A stretch of DNA of 64,000 bases from Flavobacterium terrae (GCF_900142035.1 NZ_FQZI01000005.1:1-64000), one strand, 5' to 3'; counted from the stretch's first letter, positions 24,464-36,809 are shown. Program-made: numbers and translations. Notes: a model not told the origin generated them from the sequence alone.

Positions 24464-25399
24464 TTATCCTAAAACTGTAGTTAGGGCATCATTCATACTA
24501 CGAACCGCATCAGCACTCTTAGCAAATAACGCTTTTTCGGCATCATTTAATTTGATATCGATGATTTCTTCAACACCATTTTTACCAATGATACATGGTA
24601 CTCCTATACAAATATCATTTTGACCATATTCACCTTCAACAAAAACTGAACATGCAATCATTTTCTTTTGATCGTTTAAGATAGAATCTACTAAATAAGC
24701 CACAGAAGCTCCAGGAGCATACCAAGCAGAAGTACCTAATAACGCCGTTAAAGTCGCACCACCAACCATAGTATCAGCCGCTACTTTATCTAATTGCTCT
24801 TGTGATAAAAATTGAGAAACTGGAATTCCGTTGTAAGAAGCCAAACGTGTTAAAGGAATCATAGTTGTATCTCCGTGACCACCAATAACCATTGCCGAAA
24901 TATCATTAGCTGGTTTATCTAATGCAAGAGATAAATACGTTCTAAAACGTGAGCTATCTAAAGCACCACCCATACCTATAATTCTGTTTTTAGGTAATCC
25001 TAAAGACTTATATGCTAAATAAGTCATGGTATCCATTGGATTTGAAACTATTACAAAAATTGCCTCTGGAGAATGTGCTAGTAAATTTTCTGCTACCGAT
25101 TTTACAATACCTGCATTGATTCCAATTAATTCTTCACGAGTCATTCCTGGTTTTCTAGGAATTCCTGAAGTGATTACCACTACATTACTTCCTGCAGTTT
25201 TTGAATAATCATTAGTAACACCTGTTACTTTTGTATTAAAACCAGTATTTGTAGCACATTGAGTGATATCTAAAGCTTTTCCTTCTGCAAAACCTTCTCT
25301 AATATCAAGCAAAACAATTTCACTTGCAATTCCTCTGTAAGCCATAACATCAGCACATGTAGCACCTACGTTTCCAGCTCCAACTATTGTAACTTTCAT
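24464..25399 (-). CDS. mdh: malate dehydrogenase
   Basis: This enzyme of the citric-acid cycle converts malate to oxaloacetate with NAD. The 311 residues begin with the NAD-binding VTIVGAGNVGATCADVM. They then show ITSGIPRKPGMTREELIGIN with the substrate-loop Arg residues, VSNPMDTMTYLAYK, and GGHGDTTMIPLTR with the catalytic His. The MDxMT segment fits the malate rather than lactate branch. It lies 33 nt downstream of gyrB on the same strand, so the two may share a transcript. Confidence 0.96.
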   Translation of the reverse strand: MKVTIVGAGNVGATCADVMAYRGIASEIVLLDIREGFAEGKALDITQCATNTGFNTKVTGVTNDYSKTAGSNVVVITSGIPRKPGMTREELIGINAGIVKSVAENLLAHSPEAIFVIVSNPMDTMTYLAYKSLGLPKNRIIGMGGALDSSRFRTYLSLALDKPANDISAMVIGGHGDTTMIPLTRLASYNGIPVSQFLSQEQLDKVAADTMVGGATLTALLGTSAWYAPGASVAYLVDSILNDQKKMIACSVFVEGEYGQNDICIGVPCIIGKNGVEEIIDIKLNDAEKALFAKSADAVRSMNDALTTVLG

Positions 25400-25432
25400 T
25401 TTATGTATTTTTTGGTTGATTAAATTAATTTC

Positions 25433-27444
<2,012 letters not shown>

Positions 27445-27741
27445 AAAAACCTTAAAACAGCTCTAAGTTATCAACAAGTGTTAATAATAAGATAATTGCT
27501 TAAATCGCTTAAAAATAGCCTTAAACTTGATTTCAATACTTTTTTATTGCTTTGAAAAATATCTAAAATAAGAAAATCGATATAAAAGCCTTAAAATGGA
27601 TTTTTTGAAAGTCAAAAAAATCCAGAAAACTGATTTTTACCATAAAAATGAAACCTCAATAACAAAATGCAATTGAGGTTTCAACTTCCTATTCAGCGTA
27701 GTGTGAATTTATATGGAAGTAAATTTAATCAAACTAATTAT
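27445..27741. other. intergenic region between gyrB and asnB
   Basis: About 300 nt, very AT-rich, without a gene. It has two hairpins: GGATTTTTTGA/TCAAAAAAATCC near 27598-27623 and the asnB terminator at 27650-27682. The rest shows no pattern I can name. Confidence 0.5.
27650..27682 (-). terminator. terminator-like hairpin after asnB
   Basis: GAAACCTCAAT and ATTGAGGTTTC are perfect 11-bp arms; on the minus strand they are followed by ATTTTTAT. Confidence 0.65.
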
Positions 27742-29427
27742 TTACAACACAACTTTTTCATTTTCATAAGCTTCTTCATGAACATTTGCTACAGCTCTAC
27801 CAGATGGATCATTTAATTTTTTAAAAGCTTCATCCCATTCTAAAGCAATTTTTGTACTGCATGCCACACTAGCTTCTTGTGGTACACATAGAGCCGCAGT
27901 ATCACTAGGATAATGTTCGCTAAAAATTGTACGATAATAGTACTCCTCTTTATTCATTGGAGTCTGGATTGGGAATCTGAATTTAGCATTTGCTAATTGT
28001 TCATCAGAAACTGCTTCAGCCACAACTTCTTTCAAAGTATCGATCCAGCTATAGCCTACTCCATCGCTAAATTGTTCTTTTTGACGCCAAGCTACACTTG
28101 CCGGTAACATATCTTCAAATGCTTTACGAAGTACCCACTTTTCCATACGCTCTCCGTTAATCATTTTATCTTGCGGGTTGATTCGCATTGCCACATCCAT
28201 AAATTCTTTGTCTAAAAACGGTACACGACCCTCAATTCCCCAAGCCGCTAAACTTTTGTTAGCTCTTAAACAATCATACATATGTAATTTGCTTAATTTG
28301 CGAACTGTTTCTTCATGAAATTCCTTAGCATTTGGTGCTTTATGAAAATATAAATATCCGCCAAACAACTCATCAGAACCTTCACCAGATAAAACCATTT
28401 TAATACCCATTGATTTAATAACACGAGCCATCAAATACATTGGCGTACTAGCACGAACTGTAGTTACATCATAGGTCTCTAAGTTATAAATCACATCACG
28501 AATCGCATCTAAACCTTCCTGAATGGTGAATTTAATTTCGTGATGAATTGTCCCTAAATGATCAGCTACTTTTTGAGCAGCAGCCAAATCTGGAGATCCT
28601 TCTAAACCAACAGCAAAAGAATGCAATTGAGGATACCAAGCTTCTGACTTATCATCAGTCTCGATGCGACGGCTAGCGTATTTTTTGGCAATAGCCGAAG
28701 TTATAGAAGAATCCAAGCCACCTGAAAGTAACACTCCATAAGGCACATCACTCATCAGTTGACGATGTACTGCTGCTTCTAAAGCTTCACGAATAGCCTG
28801 AATACTAGTTTCATTTTCTTTTACTGCATCATAGTCTGTCCATTCTCTATCATACCATTTTACTAGCTGTCCATCTTTACTATGTAAATAATGTCCTGGA
28901 GGAAATAATTCAATTTTTGAACAATATCCTTCTAAAGCTTTTAATTCAGAAGCTAGATAAAATGTGCCATGTTTATCCCATCCAATATACAATGGAATAA
29001 TTCCCATATGATCGCGAGCAATAAAATACTCATCTTTTTCAACATCATACAAAGCAAAGCCAAAAATTCCGTTCATTTCATCGACAAACGTTGGACCTTT
29101 TTCTTTATACAAAGCCAAAATAACTTCACAATCGCTTTGGGTTTGAAACTCATACTTGCCCTCAAATTGTTTGCGTAAATCACGATGGTTGTATATTTCT
29201 CCATTTGCAGCCAAAACCAAATTACCGTCTGTACTAAACAAAGGTTGTTTACCAGAAGCCGGATCTACAATCGCTAAACGCTCATGAGCTAAAATAGCTT
29301 TATCATTAGAAAAAATTCCGCTCCAATCTGGTCCACGATGACGGATGATTTTAGCCATTTCTAAAACTTGAGGTCGCAATGATTCTGATTTTTGCTTTAA
29401 ATCGAAGGCGCATACAATTCCACACAT
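27742..29427 (-). CDS. asnB: asparagine synthase B (glutamine-hydrolysing)
   Basis: This enzyme makes asparagine from aspartate, ATP and glutamine. The 561 residues begin with MCGIVCAF, where the Cys after the cleaved Met is the glutaminase nucleophile, and continue with RHRGPDWSG and HERLAIVDPASGKQP. The synthetase domain has the ATP-pyrophosphatase loop LLSGGLDSSITSAI (about 230) and LSGEGSDELFGGYLYFHKAP. The length fits AsnB. It is a single gene with AT-rich spacers on both sides. Confidence 0.96.
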   Translation of the reverse strand: MCGIVCAFDLKQKSESLRPQVLEMAKIIRHRGPDWSGIFSNDKAILAHERLAIVDPASGKQPLFSTDGNLVLAANGEIYNHRDLRKQFEGKYEFQTQSDCEVILALYKEKGPTFVDEMNGIFGFALYDVEKDEYFIARDHMGIIPLYIGWDKHGTFYLASELKALEGYCSKIELFPPGHYLHSKDGQLVKWYDREWTDYDAVKENETSIQAIREALEAAVHRQLMSDVPYGVLLSGGLDSSITSAIAKKYASRRIETDDKSEAWYPQLHSFAVGLEGSPDLAAAQKVADHLGTIHHEIKFTIQEGLDAIRDVIYNLETYDVTTVRASTPMYLMARVIKSMGIKMVLSGEGSDELFGGYLYFHKAPNAKEFHEETVRKLSKLHMYDCLRANKSLAAWGIEGRVPFLDKEFMDVAMRINPQDKMINGERMEKWVLRKAFEDMLPASVAWRQKEQFSDGVGYSWIDTLKEVVAEAVSDEQLANAKFRFPIQTPMNKEEYYYRTIFSEHYPSDTAALCVPQEASVACSTKIALEWDEAFKKLNDPSGRAVANVHEEAYENEKVVL

Positions 29428-29643
29428 ATTCTTTTGAATTATAAATTATGAATTATGAGTTCATAATTAGGTTTTACTTATTATTTTATTTCTGAAGCAA
29501 AAATGATTATTAATGTTTTAATTTTAAACAATAAAATAATTTTTAGTTATAAATTATAATTAAAATATAAATTATTAGTTATAAATAAAACTTAAACACT
29601 AAAAATATAAGCTCAATAATTAAAAACTGTAATTTTTAAAACA
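29428..29643. other. AT-rich spacer upstream of asnB
   Basis: Built largely of AATTATAAATTATGAATTATG-like words, with short direct and inverted copies between 29436 and 29600. No gene was found. It must contain the asnB promoter, but no exact TAnnTTTG was seen. Confidence 0.4.
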
Positions 29644-29672
29644 AAAAAGCCAGTCTATAGACTGGCTTTTTA
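29644..29672 (-). terminator. terminator after the amidohydrolase gene
   Basis: AAAAAGCCAGTC and GACTGGCTTTTT pair around TATA. Confidence 0.88.
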
Positions 29673-29690
29673 TTACTATACTAATAAGAA

Positions 29691-31310
29691 TTATTTTACT
29701 TGGATGCCTTTAATAAAAGTGTTCACAGGTTTTACATAAGGGATTGCGTCAATATCTTCGGTTAATAAATCATTATCGAAAATGGTAAAATCAGCCCATT
29801 TCCCTACTTCAAGACTTCCTTTTTCATTTTCTTCAAAGTTTGAATACGCTGCCCAAATGGTCATTCCTTTCAAAGTCTCTTCTCTAGAAAGTGCATTTTC
29901 AGGCTGAAAACCTCCTTCCGGATAATTTTTTAAATCTTTACGCGCCACAGCTGCATAGAAAGTTAACATAGGATTCACTTCTTCAATAGGAAAATCGGTT
30001 CCTAAAGCAATTATTCCTGCTTTGTCTAACATCTTTTTATAAGCGTAAGAATGTTTAATACGCTCTTTACCTACTCTTTCTTCTGCCCAATACATATCAG
30101 ACGTAGCATGCGTAGGCTGAACCGAAGGAATAATATTTAAACTAAATGAATCAAAATCTTTTTCTTGCATAATTTGAGCATGTTCAATTTTCCATCTACG
30201 ATTTTCTTTCCCTTTAAGAACATCTTTATATATGTTTAGCAAAACAGTGTTTGTTGAATCACCTATGGCATGAGAGTTCATTTGATAATCAGATCCAGCA
30301 ATTTGCTTTGCGATTCTTTTAATATCTTCAACTGATGACAATAAAGCCCCGTAATGACTAGGTCTATCACTATAAGGTTTATGCAAACATGCTCCACGAG
30401 AACCCAACGCTCCATCTCCCATAAATTTAAACGAACGTACATTTAAATTATCAGTTTGATATGGACCTAATTGTGTATACAAATCGACATTTTCCTGAGA
30501 AGCCATTACCATTGCATATACATTTATCTTGAGCTCTTTTCTTTGTTGTAATGTATCTATTAAGTCAATAATATCTTTTTCAAGACCTGCTTCGTTAATA
30601 GTCGTTAAACCATAATCAAACATCACTTTCTCAGCATCTTTCAAGGCTTTGATTTGAGTTTCAACTTTTGGTTTAGGAATAATATTGTAAACCAAATCCA
30701 TTGGGTTGTCTACAACAATTCCTGTAGTTTCTCCATTTATAACTTGAATTTCCCCACCTTCTACTTTAGTTGTTGCGCTAATTTTAGCCAATTCTAAAGC
30801 TTTACTGTTTGCCAAAAGTGCATGACCGTCAATGCGAGTTAACACAACTGGAATGTTTGGAAATAATTTATCCAATTCTGCTTTTGTTGGAAATTCTTTT
30901 ACAGTCCAATCGTTTTGATCCCAACCTCGACCTGTGATAAAATCTGTGTTATTTTCTTTTTGAAATTTTACTACTCTATCTAAAACCTCTTGGTAACTTT
31001 TTGTTCCTCTTAAATCAACTTTTTGAAGATTTAATCCAAAGCTATAAAAATGGGCATGAGCATCATAAAATCCGGGATAGACATATTTATCTGAAGCATC
31101 AATATTTTTTGTTGCTTGGTACTTTTTTTGAATTTCAGAAGTTGTTCCAATGGCAATAATTTTTCCATTTTTTACCGCCATAGCTTCTGCTTTAGAAAAA
31201 TCTTTATTAACAGTATAAATAGTGGCTTTGGTAATTATTAAATCGGCTTTTTGCTTTTGAGCCAGAAGAAACTGACTTATTAAAAAGAAAAACAGGATAT
31301 TTTTTTTCAT
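29691..31310 (-). CDS. secreted amidohydrolase (YtcJ-like, amidohydrolase family 3)
   Basis: The 539 residues start with a signal peptide (MKKNILFFFLISQFLLA) followed by a metal-dependent amidohydrolase: ADLIITKATIYTVNKDFSKA, then YPGFYDAHAHFYSFG with the metal-binding HAH, a catalytic segment NSHAIGDSTN, WKIEHAQIM and GTDFPIEEVNPMLTFY. The C-terminal DLLTEDIDAIPYVKP motif is usual in YtcJ-type enzymes. The natural substrate is unknown; imidazolone-, hydantoin- or N-acyl-type amides are possible. Its start overlaps the stop of the GreA-like gene (TAATG), so they are coupled. Confidence 0.88.
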   Translation of the reverse strand: MKKNILFFFLISQFLLAQKQKADLIITKATIYTVNKDFSKAEAMAVKNGKIIAIGTTSEIQKKYQATKNIDASDKYVYPGFYDAHAHFYSFGLNLQKVDLRGTKSYQEVLDRVVKFQKENNTDFITGRGWDQNDWTVKEFPTKAELDKLFPNIPVVLTRIDGHALLANSKALELAKISATTKVEGGEIQVINGETTGIVVDNPMDLVYNIIPKPKVETQIKALKDAEKVMFDYGLTTINEAGLEKDIIDLIDTLQQRKELKINVYAMVMASQENVDLYTQLGPYQTDNLNVRSFKFMGDGALGSRGACLHKPYSDRPSHYGALLSSVEDIKRIAKQIAGSDYQMNSHAIGDSTNTVLLNIYKDVLKGKENRRWKIEHAQIMQEKDFDSFSLNIIPSVQPTHATSDMYWAEERVGKERIKHSYAYKKMLDKAGIIALGTDFPIEEVNPMLTFYAAVARKDLKNYPEGGFQPENALSREETLKGMTIWAAYSNFEENEKGSLEVGKWADFTIFDNDLLTEDIDAIPYVKPVNTFIKGIQVK

Positions 31311-31759
31311 TATTCTATAGTTAAAATTTGATATGGAACATTGTTTAAATTAAATGCATGATTATTGTCTTTCCCAAAAAGTTCTTGACCTAAGGGTGAC
31401 TGAGGAGAAATACCAAAAATGGTTTGCCCATCAACGACAAGTTTAGGTAAAGCACAGCTTACAAAAACTGTTAGTTTATTTGTTTTGACAAGGCTCCCTA
31501 AAGCTACTTTTTGATGAATTTGTGTTGGATCAATTTTTTCTAAAATTGATTTATATTCAATCGCTTCTCGAAGTTTTGAAGAAAGCTTTTCCTGTTCTAA
31601 ATGCATCATTGACAATGCCGTTTCGTGCTTGTCACCAGCCGAACCTTTTGCATCGTTTAAAGAATCTTGCATTAATCCTTCAATCATGTCTTGAAAAACA
31701 TCGATTTTATCCTGAACGATTTGGAGGTATTTTTGATGAATTGTTTGTTTAAGAGTCAT
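31310..31759 (-). CDS. GreA/GreB-like C-terminal-domain protein
   Basis: The protein of 149 residues has an N-terminal helical, probably coiled-coil part (about 1-75: KYLQIVQDKIDVFQDMIEGL and HETALSMMHLEQEKLSSKLR) and a C-terminal part with the GreA-type ending ISPQSPLGQELFGK near 119-132. Gre factors rescue backtracked RNA polymerase. It lacks the usual acidic tip of the coiled coil in a form I can recognise, so it may be a Gre-like protein of another kind. It overlaps the amidohydrolase gene by one base. Confidence 0.7.
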   Translation of the reverse strand: MTLKQTIHQKYLQIVQDKIDVFQDMIEGLMQDSLNDAKGSAGDKHETALSMMHLEQEKLSSKLREAIEYKSILEKIDPTQIHQKVALGSLVKTNKLTVFVSCALPKLVVDGQTIFGISPQSPLGQELFGKDNNHAFNLNNVPYQILTIE

Positions 31760-31764
31760 ACTGT

Positions 31765-31925
31765 TTTATTTATGTTCATTTTCTTTGCTTCTCCAAAGAA
31801 AACGAACCAAAAGAAAGGAGACTTTTGCAAGGTATTTTTGTTTCACAAAATCACAAATAAAATTCTAAATTTCCTACAAGGATTCGTAAATTTTAAACGA
31901 TTTTATTTGTTGTACTTCGCAAAAG
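31765..31925. repeat. long interspersed repeat, copy A
   Basis: A stretch of about 160 nt just upstream of the GreA-like gene closely resembles 44034-44195, in the same orientation. The best part, GTTCATTTTCTTTGCTT then CCAAAGAAAACGAACCAAAA and GAAAGGA, is nearly identical, and CCTACAAGGATTCG recurs near the middle of both. The in-frame peptide it could encode is not a gene. It looks like a lineage-specific intergenic repeat. Confidence 0.75.
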
Positions 31926-31959
31926 CTCAAAGACCTTCTCTTTAAAACAATATTTTTTT

Positions 31960-33735
31960 TTAAAAATCAAATTTATAACTCGCACCGAATATACCCTGAA
32001 CTCCTTGTACTGGATAATTCAACCAACGGTTGTAGTTTTGGTTTGCTAAATTATTTCCTTTTAAGAAAAATGTAAATCGATCATTAAATTTATACCCAAT
32101 ATGCGCATTGATATCAAAATAACTATCTAACGTTTGAGTTTCATCTGGTGTTGCAAAACCTGAAAAACTTGTGAATTCATCTTTTCTTTCTCCTACAAAA
32201 TAAAGTTGTGTTCCAGCATACCATTTTTTACCAATATTAAAATCGGCGGTTAATGATCCTTTAACTGTTGGTAAGTTCCAAGCTTCTCTTTCAAATTTTG
32301 TCCCATAATCCAAAACTTCTGCGTTAATTCCAAAAGTTACATTTTTATTAATATCTGCTTTGATTTCTCCAAAAAACGATAGTGTTTTTACATTATCATA
32401 TACTACAGTAAATGAGTTACCAAAGCTATAATTTGTTGAAGGATCAGATAACAACGGGTTTGTTTTAAATAAAGGCTTGCTATTAGTTGCATCATAAGAA
32501 GCTTTTACATTGTAAGCCACTGCGCTCGTTAACTTACCTCTTAAACCCGCATACACATTGTATTGATTATCTGAAGGCTCAATTAGCAATGTTGGTGATA
32601 AAAATTTATTTACAGAAGCAAAATCAGCATAGGAATTTTGTCTTAATCCTCCCTCTGCACCAGCCACAAAAACCATTAAATCACCTACTACTTTATAAGA
32701 AGCGTTGATTTTAGGATAGATGAAAAAATCGCTTTTGGTATTGTTTTTAATTCCTGCATAAACATCCTTCATCCTTGAGAAATAAGCAAATTCAGCACCT
32801 AACTCGATAGACAGATCATCTCTTAATATTTTAAAACTTGGATTAGCTGTTACAATAAAATTAGATTTTTCAATTTTATAACTCGTATCATCAACAGGAG
32901 CGGTTAATTGATAAGATGAATCAAATTTTGTATTCAAATAATCTAAACCAAATTTAGCTTTTACTGCTGATTCTCCTATGTCAAAATTAAATACAGGTTT
33001 AATGATAAATCTATTTTCTGACGATTTTTTATTATCTGTAAATGATATAAATCCAACATTTACTTTTTCAAAAAAACTTTTTGAAATACCTAAATCACCA
33101 CCTAAAGACAAAGTAGAGTATCTATGACTAGGTTTGATTAATAAATCATATACTGGATCATAATTTGGACTTTCGACTGGTACTCCATACCAATTGTACA
33201 TTTCTGTTTTATAACCCAAATTGGCTTTAAAATCAATTTCATTTCTATTATAACCGTACATTGCATTAATGCCGGTTTCTAAAAAATCATCATCAAGCTT
33301 TACACCTTTAATTCCTCCTTGTGACGACAAATGAGTTACTTTACCTCCTACATATTGATAATTATCTATTTTATGCGTTAAAAACAACTCGGCATTCGCA
33401 GTTAAGTAATTGCCAATTCCAGCCGTAACATAATTAGTATATAATCTTTCCTGTTTTGCTTTTTCTACACCAGCAGCTTTTCCTTTTGCAGGTGTAAAAG
33501 TAGAAGCTACGGGGAATGAGAAAATTTGGTATTTTACTTCTTCCTTTTTTGAGGTTTCGTTATCATCTAAAGTTGGTACTTCTTTTACTTTGAAGGCATC
33601 AGAAACTGTTGGTGAATAAGGCTTCACTACATTTACAACTTCTGTTCCTATATTCTCGTCTTTCTTTTGGGCAGAAAGTATTTGAGAAAAAGTTAAAGCA
33701 ATTACTAACGATGTGTATATTTTGATTTTATTCAT
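31960..33735 (-). CDS. outer-membrane beta-barrel protein (TonB-dependent-receptor-like)
   Basis: The 591 residues have a signal peptide (MNKIKIYTSLVIALTFSQIL, then SA), a short linker (VVNVVKPYSPTVSDAFKVKE) without a clear plug domain, and about 480 residues of alternating aromatic strands ending in the terminal-Phe signal GIFGASYKFDF. Domains near the end (FDINAHIGYKFNDRFTFFLK; NQNYNRWLNYPVQG) are like those of TonB-dependent receptors. I start at 33735; the longer frame to 33756 is unlikely. It lies 65 nt downstream of a large TPR gene, which suggests joint work at the envelope. Confidence 0.78.
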   Translation of the reverse strand: MNKIKIYTSLVIALTFSQILSAQKKDENIGTEVVNVVKPYSPTVSDAFKVKEVPTLDDNETSKKEEVKYQIFSFPVASTFTPAKGKAAGVEKAKQERLYTNYVTAGIGNYLTANAELFLTHKIDNYQYVGGKVTHLSSQGGIKGVKLDDDFLETGINAMYGYNRNEIDFKANLGYKTEMYNWYGVPVESPNYDPVYDLLIKPSHRYSTLSLGGDLGISKSFFEKVNVGFISFTDNKKSSENRFIIKPVFNFDIGESAVKAKFGLDYLNTKFDSSYQLTAPVDDTSYKIEKSNFIVTANPSFKILRDDLSIELGAEFAYFSRMKDVYAGIKNNTKSDFFIYPKINASYKVVGDLMVFVAGAEGGLRQNSYADFASVNKFLSPTLLIEPSDNQYNVYAGLRGKLTSAVAYNVKASYDATNSKPLFKTNPLLSDPSTNYSFGNSFTVVYDNVKTLSFFGEIKADINKNVTFGINAEVLDYGTKFEREAWNLPTVKGSLTADFNIGKKWYAGTQLYFVGERKDEFTSFSGFATPDETQTLDSYFDINAHIGYKFNDRFTFFLKGNNLANQNYNRWLNYPVQGVQGIFGASYKFDF

Positions 33736-33753
33736 AGATTTTATTCTTAATGA

Positions 33754-33773
33754 CACTTCGACTACGCTCAGTG
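33754..33773. repeat. interspersed 20-mer, copy 1
   Basis: CACTTCGACTACGCTCAGTG occurs here and at 37707-37726 and 37820-37839, each with CACTG-like inverted ends. It lies in the short space before the outer-membrane protein gene. Confidence 0.85.
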
Positions 33774-33800
33774 TCCAACTTTAAACAACTAAATTTTAAA

Positions 33801-36800
33801 CTACTTAACAGACGAATTTGTTTTTGCTTCTTCTGCTTTGATAGCATTCAAATCGGTTTGTGCTTCTGCAACTACATCTGAAAACTCTTGGAAGTTTTTA
33901 ATCACACTTTCCAAGATATAAGTTGCTTGAAAACTATCTTTTAATCCGTAGAAATTTTTAGCCATCACGATTAGACCTTTGGCACCAAAATATTTATAAC
34001 CTGAATAGTCTTTTGCTAATTTTTGAACTACAGTATTCGATGCTTCAAATTTTGATTCTTTATTTTTAAAGTAAGCATCATAATACAATGCCTCTGCAGC
34101 TAATTCTCCTTTAGCAATTTTCAATAATTTAGCATACGACTCTTTAGCTTTTACTTCATCACCTACTTTAATGGCAGAACGTGCGATTATAATTTGAGCA
34201 TCACTTTTTATTTTATCGTCTGTTTTAGGATTTTCTAATACTTTATCAGCATAAACAACTGCTTTTGCATAATCTTTTCCTTCGTAATATGCTTTCATCA
34301 AGTTAGCTTGTGCATACGTTTTGTTTTGAGGGAAATCAGACTCAACTTCCAATCTACTTAACACAGGAATTGCTTTATCGTAATCACCTTTTTTGACAAA
34401 AATCTCACAAAGTCTGGTTAACGATTGCTCTGTGTACTCATTTCTATTTTTAGACACCACAAACTCATAATGTTTAACAGAATTAGCTGATTGACTGTCT
34501 TTATAGTAAGACTCGGCCAAATAAAAATTAGCTTTTAACGAATGTAATCCGTTAGGAAACCCTGAAACATAACTATTTAAATTAGAAATAGCTTGTCTAG
34601 TATTTCCTTGCAAGTATTGTTTTTCGGCTGCTTCCCAAGTATCGTTATCTAATTCGGCATCAGAAACTTCAACATAATCTAAGGTTTTCACCCAAGCTGC
34701 ATACTCATCAACTCGACCTTTATCTACATAAATTAAACGAGCAGTTTTTACTGCTTCTAACGATTCGTCTGTACGAGGAAATTCTGAAGCTACTTTTTTA
34801 AATTTGGTTAAAGCCAAATCATCTTTATCTCCGTTATAATAAATAAGTCCTTGACGAAGAATTGCTTTTGCCGAATAATTTCCGTTTTTATATTCTTCGA
34901 TTAAAGTATCATACGTTTTAATTGCCGAAGCTGTATCATTTACACTAGTATACGTGTTTGCCAATTCAAACATGGCATCGTCACGGTACTGTGACTTAGG
35001 ATAGTTTTTAATAAACTGATTGAATTCGGAAATCTTTTTATCGTTTTTGCCCATAAAACCATAACAAATCGCTTTATGATACGCCGCATAATCAGCATCT
35101 AAGGTTTTTAAACTAATTGCTTTATCATAAGCTTCAAGCGCAGGATTGTATTTAGACGTCACAAAACGACAATCTCCTAAACGCAAATAGGCATCTGTTA
35201 AACGCGTTTTATCATCTCGAGACACTTCTGTATAACGCTCAAAATAATTTCCAGCTTGATCGTATTCTTTTAATTTGAAATGTGAATAGGCAATATTATA
35301 GTCAATGTTTTTAAATTCATCAGTTGTTTTTACCTCAGGGTAATTAGCAAACTGCTTAAAGCTTAGTAAAGCATTTTGAAAATCATCCAATACATATTCA
35401 GTCTCTGCTTTCCAGAAAGTACCTCTAGCCGAAAACTTAGCATCTTTTTGTTCTGCAATCGATTTTTTGAAAATGGCTAAAGCCTCTTTATAATTCCCAT
35501 CAGTAAACAATTCGATACCTCTGTAAAAAGATACTTTTTGATATGCTCCTTTTGCTCCTAAAGACTTGTTCTTTTCTAACAAAGTCAAGGCTTCTTTGTA
35601 ATTTTTAGAAGTTATGTATGAATTAACCAATAATCCTTCTATTTCTAGTTTATTAGGATTGTTAGGATATTTGGCCATAAAACCATTTAAAACATCTGGC
35701 ACACTCTGGTACGAATTTCCAATATCATAACTCAAACGAGCATAGTTAAGATACGCATCTTCTTGAATTTTAGAATCAAAACTCATCTCCGAAGCATTTT
35801 TAAATGCGTTCAAAGCTTGTTGCTTTTTATCTGTTTTTAAGTAACTTTCTCCTAAATGGTAATAAGCATTTTGAGCTACAAAATCATTACCTCCAATAAT
35901 TTTATTGAACTGCGTGATTGCATTCTCGTAATCATTTTGCTTGTAATACGCATACCCTAATTGGTAATAATCTGTATTGTTCCACTTCCCTTTTTTTCCT
36001 TTGTATTCTTTAAGATAAGAAATCGATTTGTCGTATTGTTTTAAATTGAAATAACTTTCACCAATAATCTTATTTAGTTCCGATTTTTCAATTTCATTCG
36101 ATTTAGCCATTGCCGCTTTACCCAACTTGATGGCTTCTTCAAATTTTCCAAGTTTGAAATTCATATCCGCCTGAAAGTAAGACAACTTCTCTTTGTATTT
36201 TTCTTCTCCCGAAACTTCATCAAAATACTTTGAAGCTTCTTTGTAATCGTCACCTTCATAAGCCATAAATCCTAAATAATATTTGGCTTGAGAACCAAAT
36301 TCTTTAGAATTAATTACTTTATTAAAATATTGTGAAGCCTCTTTTTTTCTTCCCGAATTAAAAAAACTGTAGCCTTTGTAAAAATTAAACTTTTCTAATT
36401 CGTCTTGTGTCAAACTAGATTCATCGACTTTATCAAACCATTCAAGCGCCTGAGGATATTTCCCTTGCTCAAAATAGTACATCGCCACTTCAGAATATGC
36501 TAGGTTTTGTTTCGAACTTGTTGGATAATTTTTCACAAAATACTCCATTTTCTCCTCTGCATTCGACTGATTTAATCGAATAGCACAATTTGCAATGTAA
36601 TAACTACAATCTGCTTCTAGTTCGTTAGTTGCATTTTGTTTTACTTTTTCAAAAATAATTTGTGCCGATTGGTATTGTTTGTCTCTGTATAAAGTAAGAG
36701 CCTTGTTGTAGTCTACTAAACTGTTCGTGTAAATTTCAGATTGTTGTGCAAAAAGGACACTTGAACCAGAAAAAAGAACTAACAAGAGTGACAATTTGAA

Positions 36801-36809
36801 TTTGTGCAT
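33801..36809 (-). CDS. large secreted tetratricopeptide-repeat protein
   Basis: The protein of 1002 residues has a signal peptide (LSLLLVLFSGSSVLFAQQ) and is filled with TPR-like helical hairpins from about 30 to 990, for example YYFEQGKYPQALEWFDKV, YYLGFMAYEGDDYKEASKYF, YQLGYAYYKQNDYENAITQF and YLAESYYKDSQSANSVKHYE. TPR arrays bind other proteins. It is probably periplasmic or at the outer membrane. The downstream gene is an outer-membrane barrel on the same strand, so this protein may act as its partner, but the process is unknown. Confidence 0.88.
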   Translation of the reverse strand: MHKFKLSLLLVLFSGSSVLFAQQSEIYTNSLVDYNKALTLYRDKQYQSAQIIFEKVKQNATNELEADCSYYIANCAIRLNQSNAEEKMEYFVKNYPTSSKQNLAYSEVAMYYFEQGKYPQALEWFDKVDESSLTQDELEKFNFYKGYSFFNSGRKKEASQYFNKVINSKEFGSQAKYYLGFMAYEGDDYKEASKYFDEVSGEEKYKEKLSYFQADMNFKLGKFEEAIKLGKAAMAKSNEIEKSELNKIIGESYFNLKQYDKSISYLKEYKGKKGKWNNTDYYQLGYAYYKQNDYENAITQFNKIIGGNDFVAQNAYYHLGESYLKTDKKQQALNAFKNASEMSFDSKIQEDAYLNYARLSYDIGNSYQSVPDVLNGFMAKYPNNPNKLEIEGLLVNSYITSKNYKEALTLLEKNKSLGAKGAYQKVSFYRGIELFTDGNYKEALAIFKKSIAEQKDAKFSARGTFWKAETEYVLDDFQNALLSFKQFANYPEVKTTDEFKNIDYNIAYSHFKLKEYDQAGNYFERYTEVSRDDKTRLTDAYLRLGDCRFVTSKYNPALEAYDKAISLKTLDADYAAYHKAICYGFMGKNDKKISEFNQFIKNYPKSQYRDDAMFELANTYTSVNDTASAIKTYDTLIEEYKNGNYSAKAILRQGLIYYNGDKDDLALTKFKKVASEFPRTDESLEAVKTARLIYVDKGRVDEYAAWVKTLDYVEVSDAELDNDTWEAAEKQYLQGNTRQAISNLNSYVSGFPNGLHSLKANFYLAESYYKDSQSANSVKHYEFVVSKNRNEYTEQSLTRLCEIFVKKGDYDKAIPVLSRLEVESDFPQNKTYAQANLMKAYYEGKDYAKAVVYADKVLENPKTDDKIKSDAQIIIARSAIKVGDEVKAKESYAKLLKIAKGELAAEALYYDAYFKNKESKFEASNTVVQKLAKDYSGYKYFGAKGLIVMAKNFYGLKDSFQATYILESVIKNFQEFSDVVAEAQTDLNAIKAEEAKTNSSVK

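Noticed and set aside
29436..29600. Possible origin or replication element in the AT-rich spacer before asnB
   Set aside because: Only AATTATAA-like low complexity is seen; no DnaA-box cluster was recognised.
31691..31945. An 84-codon frame rich in Phe and Lys
   Set aside because: It is a reading of the interspersed repeat that also occurs at 44034 and has no sign of being coding.
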